Source of the DNA: Microbacterium sp.
Lineage (GTDB): Bacteria; Actinomycetota; Actinomycetes; Actinomycetales; Microbacteriaceae
Reading direction: 5' to 3'
Assembly (NCBI GenBank): GCA_013823625.1
Contig: PNMM01000002.1
Location: forward strand, 724,380-788,379
DNA length: 64,000 nucleotides
Shown: positions 8,371-14,763 of the stretch, piece by piece
Layout: each line of letters starts with the position of its first letter
Numbering within the stretch: position 1 is the stretch's first letter
Program-made: the position numbers and the translations under genes
The notes under the pieces: generated by a model
The model's input: only the letters and a program-made list of their open reading frames with translations
Databases searched by the model: none
What the model was told of the DNA's origin: nothing

Positions 8371-8838
8371 CTAGTTGACGGGGCCGACGGTGTATTGCAC
8401 CTGCGCCGTGCCGTCTTCGTTCTCGGCGACGAGCAGCGCGACGTTCCACGTGCCGTTCTCGAACACGCGGGCCGATGACCCTTCGCCGAGTGACAGTTCC
8501 GAAACTTGCGTGTAGCCGGCGCCCTCGAGATCGGCATACGCCTGCTCGGCCTCGGCGATGCTGCCAACAGTGATCGCCGCGGTGAAGACACCTTCAGCGG
8601 CGGCCGAGAAAACGACCTCGCCCTGCAGCGTCGGAACGTCGGCGGGCCAGGTGTCGGGCAGGCTCGCACCCGAACCGTCGACGTCGACGTTCACGCCGGT
8701 TTGGTCTTCGATGATCTGCTCGACTCCGCCCTCGATGAGGCCGCCGGTCAGCTGTTCGAGGGGGTTGCCGAAGCAACCGGAAAGGGTGAGCGAAACGCCC
8801 AGCGCGAGGGCGGCGACGGCGGGAACAGTGCGGCGCAT
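8371..8838 (-). CDS. Small secreted lipoprotein of unknown function
   Basis: The product is a 155-residue lipoprotein. MRRTVPAVAALALGVSLTLS is the signal segment and LSGC is the lipobox, so the mature protein would be lipidated on Cys. The remaining 135 residues are acidic and show no recognised family. A segment with GVFTAAITVGSIAEAEQA looks like a small alpha/beta domain. The ATG at 8838 was chosen over an upstream in-frame ATG because it starts the signal peptide and has AGGAG six bases upstream. It is monocistronic as far as can be seen. Confidence 0.8.
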   Translation of the reverse strand: MRRTVPAVAALALGVSLTLSGCFGNPLEQLTGGLIEGGVEQIIEDQTGVNVDVDGSGASLPDTWPADVPTLQGEVVFSAAAEGVFTAAITVGSIAEAEQAYADLEGAGYTQVSELSLGEGSSARVFENGTWNVALLVAENEDGTAQVQYTVGPVN

Positions 8839-8976
8839 GATGATCTCCTGAGGGTGGGATAAGTCAGGGCGCGGAAAGCGCGCTGACGCTGTCTGTCTAG
8901 TGTGGCCCCATTGTGGGCAGGATTCCATGAGTAATCTCACCCCGCCCAGGGGCCGCTGTGCGCTGTTGGCCGCGCG

Positions 8977-9600
8977 TTAACGCGATGACGCCGAACGCCG
9001 ACGCATGAGTCGTACGACACGCCAGACAATGAAGGCCACGACGACGATGATCGCGACGACGAGAACGACCCGGCTGTAGCGCGAGGCGATGTCTTCGACC
9101 ACGACCCAGTTTTCGCCGAGCACGAAGCCCAGAACGACGAAGATCGTGTTCCAGATTCCACTGCCGATCGTCGTCAACAGCAGGAAGAGCCAGAGGCGCA
9201 TACGGTCGACTCCCGCGGGAATCGAGATGAGACTGCGAACGATCGGAATGAACCGGCCGATGAGCACCGCGGCCGGGCCGAAGCGGTGGAACCACGCCAT
9301 CGCCTTCTCGACGTCGGCGGAGCTCGTCAGGGGAATGCGATCGGCCGCGCGCTTGAGCCGCTCGACGCCGACCCAGCGGCCGAGCGCATAGAGCACCACG
9401 GCGCCGACGAGCGAGCCGATGGTGGTCGCGACAATGACCGAGACGAGATCGAACGATCCGCGGCTGGCCGTGAAGCCGGCGAGCGGCAAGATGAGCTCGC
9501 TCGGGATGGGCGGAAACAGGCTTTCGATCGCCACGAGAAGTGCGGCGCCGAACACGCCGAGGGTTTCCATGACACTGATGGCCCATTGGTCGATGCTCAC
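8977..9600 (-). CDS. DedA family (SNARE-associated/VTT) membrane protein
   Basis: The product is a 207-residue integral membrane protein of the DedA family, linked in other bacteria to lipid scrambling and envelope homeostasis. Family signatures are ESLFPPIPSELILPLAGF near the N-terminus and GRFIPIVRSLISIPAG in the middle, with a conserved Gly and Arg. It has about five hydrophobic segments and a basic tail (RLMRRRSASSR). The GTG at 9600 is preferred over a TTG at 9606 because a TAGGGT box lies eight bases before it. Confidence 0.85.
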   Translation of the reverse strand: MSIDQWAISVMETLGVFGAALLVAIESLFPPIPSELILPLAGFTASRGSFDLVSVIVATTIGSLVGAVVLYALGRWVGVERLKRAADRIPLTSSADVEKAMAWFHRFGPAAVLIGRFIPIVRSLISIPAGVDRMRLWLFLLLTTIGSGIWNTIFVVLGFVLGENWVVVEDIASRYSRVVLVVAIIVVVAFIVWRVVRLMRRRSASSR

Positions 9601-9637
9601 GATCAACGACCCTACTGGGCGGCGCTGAAGCTCAGCG

Positions 9638-10474
9638 TTAGAAGATCATCGGCCGATCATCGTCATCGTCGTCGCCCGCGAGGTCGACGACCACGGGAAC
9701 GTGGTCACTCGGGGCGTCGCCCTTGCGCTGCTCTCGCTCGATGCGCGCATCCACCACCCGATCGGCGAAGCCCGGCGAGCCGAGGATGAAGTCGATGCGC
9801 ATGCCTTCGTCGCGCGGAAAGCGCAATTGCTTGTAGTCCCAGAAGGTGAAGCCCTCGGGCACGAGCGGCCGCACGACGTCGGCAAGCCCGGCTCGCTCGA
9901 GCGCGGCGAAGGCCTCTCGTTCAGCAGCAGAGATGTGCGTCGACTCGCCGGGTATGAAGCTCGGGTCGCCCATGTCGGCGTCGGTGGGCGCCACGTTGAA
10001 GTCGCCCGTGAGGGCGAGCGCGGCGCCGGGGTTCTCCCGCATCCACCGCTCGCTGTCGTCGGCGAGTGCGCGCAAGAACCGCAGCTTGTAGTCCATGTGC
10101 GGGTCGTCGAGGGCGCGCCCGTTGGGCACGTAGAGGCTCCACACCCGAACGTCGTCGATCGTCGCGCCGATCGCGCGAGCTTCGAGGGGAGCATCCGGGC
10201 CCTCATGGCCTTTCGCGAAACCGGGCTGGCCCGCGAAGCCGATTTCGACATCGGTCATGGGCAAGCGGCTGGCAATGGCAACGCCATTCCACTGGTTAAG
10301 GCCGTGCAGCACGATTTCGTAGCCCGCCGCTTCGAACGGCTCGAGCGGAAACTGCTCGGGCTTGCACTTGATCTCTTGCATCGCCAGCACGTCGACATCG
10401 GCATTGACGAGCCAGTCGACCACTCGGCCGTATCGCGTGCGGATCGAGTTGACGTTCCACGTGGCAATGCGCAT
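9638..10474 (-). CDS. xth: Exodeoxyribonuclease III
   Basis: The product is a 278-residue AP endonuclease and 3'-5' exonuclease of the exonuclease III family, used in base excision repair. The motifs are complete: ATWNVNSIRTR, MQEIK with the metal-binding Glu, LTGDFNVAPTDAD, RIDFILGSPGF and PSDHVPVVVDL with the catalytic Asp-His. The ATG at 10474 is probably leaderless, with TAACGT six bases upstream. The C-terminus ends in a short acidic run (GDDDDDDRPMIF), which is not part of the usual fold. Confidence 0.95.
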   Translation of the reverse strand: MRIATWNVNSIRTRYGRVVDWLVNADVDVLAMQEIKCKPEQFPLEPFEAAGYEIVLHGLNQWNGVAIASRLPMTDVEIGFAGQPGFAKGHEGPDAPLEARAIGATIDDVRVWSLYVPNGRALDDPHMDYKLRFLRALADDSERWMRENPGAALALTGDFNVAPTDADMGDPSFIPGESTHISAAEREAFAALERAGLADVVRPLVPEGFTFWDYKQLRFPRDEGMRIDFILGSPGFADRVVDARIEREQRKGDAPSDHVPVVVDLAGDDDDDDRPMIF

Positions 10475-10483
10475 GCGTTCACG

Positions 10484-11368
10484 TTATCCGGTCGTTGCGA
10501 GTCTCCGGGTCTGGCCGTTGAGCCAGTCGAGGGCATCCGCCCACAGCGGCTCAGACGACGGCTTGAAGTACCCCGTGTGGCCAATGGGGCCGAGGCCTCG
10601 CTCTCTCGGCACGATGTCGATGGCCGTCACGTCGACCGAGGCGTAACCGCTCATGAGGGCGTCACGCGAACGGGGTAGCGCCCACACATCGTCGACTGAG
10701 TTTGCTGCGACAACGGGGATGCTGACCTGAGCCGCGATGCCTGCCTCGTGAGCCAGCTCGGGTACGTCAAAGAAGTTGCGGCGGTAACTCACCCACCGCT
10801 TCCAGCCGCGATACACCCCGAGTGGCATGTCGGAGCCCAGGCCGATCATGGCTCCCGGCATGACGCCGCGCAGACGCGTCAGGATCGGACCGGCGACATG
10901 CCATAGGGCGAGTACACGTGCCGCCTCTTGCCGGGGCATCCAGCCGTGCCACCCTGCGCCCGAGCCGAACGTGTAGATCGCGTCGACCGAGGCGATGTTC
11001 GGGATCAACCCGAAGGCGACGCCGCCGTAACTGTGGCCGACGATAAAGAGCGGGCGGGCATCCGACACCGCACCGATCACGGCGTCGAGATCGAGCCGTG
11101 CCCAGTCGCCGTAGTCCATGTCAAACCCTCGCAGATCGGCGGGCGCGGATTCGCCGAGGCCGCGATAGTCGACGGTCACAACGTCGTAGCCATTGCTGGC
11201 CGCGTACTCGGCGAAGCGACGGTAGAAGCGTTGGGCAACGCCGGTAGCGCCGCCAACAATGATGGTGGCCGTTGCCGGGCCGCTGCCGGTGTAGCGCACA
11301 GCGCCGAGTGTGTACCCGTCAGAAGCGGTGATGGCGAAGGGGCTGGCCGTCACCGGCGCCCGGCTCAC
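10484..11368 (-). CDS. Alpha/beta hydrolase family protein
   Basis: The product is a 294-residue alpha/beta hydrolase without a signal peptide. GHSYGG is the nucleophile elbow with Ser. The probable acid lies in ANSVDDVW and the His in GPIGHTGYF. The N-terminal half carries VDYRGLGESAP, typical of small esterases or lipases. The GTG start overlaps the stop of the upstream TetR gene by four bases (GTGA), so the regulator and hydrolase are made from one transcript and the hydrolase is probably under its control. The substrate is unknown. Confidence 0.8.
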   Translation of the reverse strand: MSRAPVTASPFAITASDGYTLGAVRYTGSGPATATIIVGGATGVAQRFYRRFAEYAASNGYDVVTVDYRGLGESAPADLRGFDMDYGDWARLDLDAVIGAVSDARPLFIVGHSYGGVAFGLIPNIASVDAIYTFGSGAGWHGWMPRQEAARVLALWHVAGPILTRLRGVMPGAMIGLGSDMPLGVYRGWKRWVSYRRNFFDVPELAHEAGIAAQVSIPVVAANSVDDVWALPRSRDALMSGYASVDVTAIDIVPRERGLGPIGHTGYFKPSSEPLWADALDWLNGQTRRLATTG

Positions 11369-11934
11369 GGGCGCGCTCGCATGAGGTCGAGCACGAAGCG
11401 GCAGGCGTCGATCATGGGTTCGATCTGGCCGGCGACCCGCGCTTGCAAGAGCCCGCCTTCGTAGGCGGCAACAATCGCGAAGGCCATGCGATCGGCATCG
11501 TGCGCCGTTCGGCCTTCGCGCTGCAGCCCCGCCGCGATGACGCCACGCAGCCGCACGAACGCGGCATCGAGCGCGACTCTGATGTCACGGTCGTCCGGTG
11601 TCGTCTCGAGTGCAACCGTGGCGAGGGGGCAGCCGAGCGCGAACGATGATTCACGCAGCGCGGCCGCTGCCCGCTCGAGCCACATCGTGAGTGCGTCGAG
11701 CACGTCGTCGCCGCGCTCAGTCGCACGCTCAAGCCGTGACTCGAGGCGGTCGACCGAATCGTCAATTGCGGCGATGGTGATCTGCACCTTGCCGCCCGGG
11801 AAGTGGTGGTAGAGCACGCCCTTGGGTGCGGCCGCGTCGCGAACGAGGTCGTTGAGCCCGGTCGCGTTCATGCCACGGGCTTGGATGCTCGCGCTCATGG
11901 CCCGCACGATGCGCTCACGGGTGGTCGAGGTCAT
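11365..11934 (-). CDS. TetR/AcrR family transcriptional regulator
   Basis: The product is a 189-residue TetR-family repressor. The N-terminal helix-turn-helix reads TGLNDLVRDAAAPKGVLYHHF, split here by position: the recognition part is APKGVLYHHFPGGK at about residues 36-49. The rest is a ligand-binding helical domain that I could not match to a ligand. The ATG at 11934 has a TAGAAT box six bases upstream, which suggests a leaderless message. A perfect operator-like inverted repeat lies directly beside that box (11947-11962), consistent with autoregulation. It is co-transcribed with the hydrolase at 10484-11368. Confidence 0.88.
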   Translation of the reverse strand: MTSTTRERIVRAMSASIQARGMNATGLNDLVRDAAAPKGVLYHHFPGGKVQITIAAIDDSVDRLESRLERATERGDDVLDALTMWLERAAAALRESSFALGCPLATVALETTPDDRDIRVALDAAFVRLRGVIAAGLQREGRTAHDADRMAFAIVAAYEGGLLQARVAGQIEPMIDACRFVLDLMRARP

Positions 11935-11940
11935 GACGGT

Positions 11941-12010
11941 ATTCTATAGACCAGTCGGTCTAGCACGTCAACCCCCGACTTCGAGGCCGCCCCAGCGCCC
12001 CGGCTAGAGT
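11941..12010. promoter_or_regulatory. Divergent tetR/pyrE promoters with TetR-type operator
   Basis: TAGACC and GGTCTA form a perfect inverted repeat around four bases at 11947-11962, a common layout for TetR-family operators. It abuts the minus-strand -10 box TAGAAT (11941-11946), which lies six bases before the regulator's ATG. On the plus strand TAGAGT (12005-12010) lies six bases before the GTG of pyrE. The operator is 43 bases upstream of the pyrE box, so it may or may not affect pyrE. Confidence 0.75.
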
Positions 12011-12016
12011 GATCGG

Positions 12017-12565
12017 GTGACCGAAGCCCGCGCGCAGCTCATCCAGTTCATCCGTGATGAGGCCGTTTTCCACGGTGATTTCACTCTGACGAGTGGCGCG
12101 AAGGCGTCGTACTACATCGACTTGCGCAAGGTGAGCCTCGACCACCGCGTCGCCCCGCTGATCGGGCAGGTCATGGTCGACCTGATCGCCGACATCCCCG
12201 ACATTGCCGCCGTCGGCGGACTCACGATGGGCGCTGACCCGATCGCGTCGGCCGTGCTGCACCAGAGCGCGGCCCGCGGGCTCACTTACGACGCGTTCGT
12301 CGTGCGCAAGGCGCCGAAAGACCACGGGCGCGGCAAGCAGGTTGAGGGTCCGGATGTCGCGGGTAAGCGCGTGGTCGTGCTCGAAGACACGTCGACCACG
12401 GGCGGCTCACCGCTCGCCGCCGCCCGCGCTCTCGAAGCCGCCGGAGCGACGGTCGTGGCCGTGGCCGTCGTCGTCGACCGGGCGACGGATGCTCGCCGCG
12501 TGATCGAAGAAGCCGGCTACGAATACCGCGCGGCCATCGGGTTGACCGACCTGGGGCTCGCATGA
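12017..12565 (+). CDS. pyrE: Orotate phosphoribosyltransferase
   Basis: The product is a 182-residue enzyme that joins orotate to PRPP, giving OMP in de novo pyrimidine synthesis. The PRPP loop VVVLEDTSTTGGS is intact. The N-terminal part FTLTSGAKASYYIDLRK and the flexible-loop segment KDHGRGKQVEG match the family. The GTG start is probably leaderless (TAGAGT six bases upstream). Its stop overlaps the start of the Septum_form gene in the sequence GCATGATGAGC, so the two are coupled. No other pyrimidine gene is in the window. Confidence 0.95.
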   Translation: MTEARAQLIQFIRDEAVFHGDFTLTSGAKASYYIDLRKVSLDHRVAPLIGQVMVDLIADIPDIAAVGGLTMGADPIASAVLHQSAARGLTYDAFVVRKAPKDHGRGKQVEGPDVAGKRVVVLEDTSTTGGSPLAAARALEAAGATVVAVAVVVDRATDARRVIEEAGYEYRAAIGLTDLGLA

Positions 12566-13902
12566 TGAGCGAGCTCGGCGACGAGCGCGATCCAGAGACC
12601 GGTGCATTCGACGCCGACGAGTGGTTTCGCGCACAGTTCGGCGGAGACGCCGAGCCCACCCCGCCGCCGGTCGCGCCCACGCCGCCGGTAGTTCCGGCGC
12701 AGCCCGTGGTTCCGCCGGCGCCTGTCGTTCCGCCCCCACTCGTTCCACCCCTCGCCCCGCCGACGGCAGCGCCGACGTATCCGCAGGCGTTCCCGCCCGC
12801 AGCGCCGCCGCAGTTCCCTCCGGCGGCTCCCCCCGTCATGCCGCCCGTCGCGCAGCCGACGTACCCGGTACCGAGTCAGCCGGGCTTCCCTCCGGCGGGC
12901 GCGCCCCTGTTTCCGCCGGCAGCGCCCGCAGTACAACCGGTGCAGCCCGCTTTTCCGCCCACCCTGCAGCCTGGCCCTATGCCGTTCTCGGCACCGCCGT
13001 TCACCGAGCCGGCTCCCACGCAGCTCGCGCCGATCATCGAGCCCGAGCCCACGCAGCCGGCCGAGATCATCCCCGCGGCCCCTTCCACGGGCGCGGCCAC
13101 CGAACTTCTGGCTCAACCCGACGACGGGGGGGCGCTCGACGCCCTGTTCGGCAGCGACAGCTTTCAGGAGTATGACGACACCTTGATTTCTGCCGTGCCG
13201 CGATCGAACCGCCGGGGCGGCGGAGGCGACGGCGTCGACGGCGGAGACGGAACACCGGGCGAGAAGGCCCCTCTCGGTCGCACGCAGAAGATCTTGCTGT
13301 GGGTCGCGGGGTCGCTCGTGGCGGTGCTCGCTCTCGTGGCCATCTTTTTCGTGGGCACGCGCATCCCGTTGCTCTTGGGTCCGGCTCCAGGGGTTGAGCC
13401 GCTGCCGAGCGCGAGCGCTTCGCCGAGTGCGTCAGCGACGCCGCGGCCGATCGGGCCCGTGCCTCCCGGCGAGTATCGCTGGGACGAGGTGTGGGGCGGC
13501 GAGTGCATCCAACCGTTCGTCGACGCCTGGCAAGAAGAGGTGAAGGTTGTCGACTGTGCTACTCCGCACGGTGGGCAATTGGTGTTGCGGGCTCCGTTCC
13601 CGTCACCGCAAAGCACCGCTGAGCCCGCTCCCGAAGGGGCACCCGCTGGTCTCGTTGCGAAGATTCCGTATCCGGGTGAAGAAGCCCTTGCGGCGCAAAT
13701 GTCGTTGTTGTGCTCGGCGGCGGGAGTCATCGACCTTTCTGCCGCGGGCACGGTGACCGACCTGCAAGTTCAGGGCGCGTATCCCGTCTCAGAAGAACAG
13801 TGGGATGCCGGAGAGCGCGACTACTTCTGCTTCGTCTCGCGGTCGTCGGGTGAGCCCATCACGGGCACGCTCGCGGTTCCCCCGCCCGCGCCGGCGCTCT
13901 AG
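12562..13902 (+). CDS. Proline-rich single-pass membrane protein with Septum_form-like domain
   Basis: The product has 446 residues. Residues 30-200 are a Pro/Ala-rich cytoplasmic region. An acidic and Gly-rich linker follows, then one membrane helix at about 243-266 (KILLWVAGSLVAVLALVAIF). The external part is a Ser/Ala linker and then a domain with four Cys (GGECIQPF, VVDCATPHGGQ, LLCSAAG, YFCFVS). This matches the actinobacterial Septum_form family as I recall it, found on proteins implicated in cell division. The start overlaps pyrE by four bases; there are two adjacent ATG codons. The proline-rich N-terminus may recruit partners. Function by family only. Confidence 0.7.
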   Translation: MMSELGDERDPETGAFDADEWFRAQFGGDAEPTPPPVAPTPPVVPAQPVVPPAPVVPPPLVPPLAPPTAAPTYPQAFPPAAPPQFPPAAPPVMPPVAQPTYPVPSQPGFPPAGAPLFPPAAPAVQPVQPAFPPTLQPGPMPFSAPPFTEPAPTQLAPIIEPEPTQPAEIIPAAPSTGAATELLAQPDDGGALDALFGSDSFQEYDDTLISAVPRSNRRGGGGDGVDGGDGTPGEKAPLGRTQKILLWVAGSLVAVLALVAIFFVGTRIPLLLGPAPGVEPLPSASASPSASATPRPIGPVPPGEYRWDEVWGGECIQPFVDAWQEEVKVVDCATPHGGQLVLRAPFPSPQSTAEPAPEGAPAGLVAKIPYPGEEALAAQMSLLCSAAGVIDLSAAGTVTDLQVQGAYPVSEEQWDAGERDYFCFVSRSSGEPITGTLAVPPPAPAL

Positions 13903-13924
13903 CGGCGATCGCGCGCGTCTGGGG

Positions 13925-14722
13925 CTACAGTTCGGTCTCGACCGGTGCTGCCGCGACGAGTTCGTGCACGCCCGCGAGCACTTCGTCGGGGCGGAACGGG
14001 TAGCGCGCAATTTCGGCTTCGTCGCTAATGCCCGTGAGCACGAGCACGGTGTGCAGACCCGCTTCGATGCCCGCAACGATGTCGGTATCCATGCGGTCGC
14101 CGATCATCGCGGTGTTCTCGCTGTGGGCGCCAATGCGGTTCATGGCCGAGCGGAACATCATGGGGTTCGGCTTGCCAACGACGTAGGGGTCTTTGCCGGT
14201 CGCCTTCGTGATGAGCGCCGAAATGGCACCGGTGGCGGGCATGGGCCCATCGGCGCTCGGGCCCGTGGCATCGGGGTTGGTGGCGATGAAGCGCGCCCCG
14301 TCGCCGATAAGGCGAATGGCCTTGGTGATGGCTTCGAACGAGTAGTTGCGCGTCTCGCCGACGACGACATAGTCGGGGTCGGTCTCGGTCATGATGAAGC
14401 CGGCCTCGTGCAGGGCGGTCGTGAGCCCTGCTTCGCCGATGACGAAGGCGCGTCCGCCCGGAATCTGGCTCGCGCAGAAGTCGGCCGTCGCGAGCGCGCT
14501 GGTCCAGATCGACTCTTCGGGCACATCCAGGCCGCTGGCACTGAGGCGCGCGGCGAGGTCGCGCGGGGTGAAGATCGAGTTGTTGGTGAGCACGAGAAAG
14601 GGCGTGCCGGTGCTTCTCCACTGAGCGATGAGCTCGATGGCTCCGGGCAGGGGAGTGTTCTCGTGGACGAGAACGCCGTCCATATCGGTCAGCCAGCACT
14701 CGATTTCGCGGCGATCGCTCAT
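13925..14722 (-). CDS. HAD-IIA family sugar/nucleotide phosphatase (NagD-like)
   Basis: The product is a 265-residue HAD hydrolase of the IIA group with a cap between motifs I and III. The motifs are DMDGVLVHE (nucleophile Asp), VLTNNS, VGKPNP with Lys, and IGDRMDTDIVAG. This group includes NagD and 4-nitrophenylphosphatase relatives acting on small phosphorylated metabolites. The ATG at 14722 is probably leaderless, with TAGGCT seven bases upstream, back to back with the promoter of the gene at 14764. The natural substrate is not predictable. Confidence 0.87.
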   Translation of the reverse strand: MSDRREIECWLTDMDGVLVHENTPLPGAIELIAQWRSTGTPFLVLTNNSIFTPRDLAARLSASGLDVPEESIWTSALATADFCASQIPGGRAFVIGEAGLTTALHEAGFIMTETDPDYVVVGETRNYSFEAITKAIRLIGDGARFIATNPDATGPSADGPMPATGAISALITKATGKDPYVVGKPNPMMFRSAMNRIGAHSENTAMIGDRMDTDIVAGIEAGLHTVLVLTGISDEAEIARYPFRPDEVLAGVHELVAAAPVETEL

Positions 14723-14729
14723 GATCGTC

Positions 14730-14756
14730 AGCCTAGTGCGGCCAAAAACGTATGAT
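14730..14756. promoter_or_regulatory. Back-to-back leaderless promoters
   Basis: The minus-strand box TAGGCT (14730-14735) lies seven bases before the ATG of the HAD gene. The plus-strand box TATGAT (14751-14756) lies seven bases before the ATG at 14764. Two earlier in-frame ATGs fall inside the plus-strand box, so the third ATG is the likely start of the flavoprotein. Confidence 0.6.
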
Positions 14757-14763
14757 GAAAAGC

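Noticed and set aside
6917..8374. 485-codon plus-strand frame
   Set aside because: It is the antisense of the DUF6421-like gene, which has AGGAGG and coupling to the SDR gene; the plus-strand product is Arg/Val/Gly-rich and unmatched.
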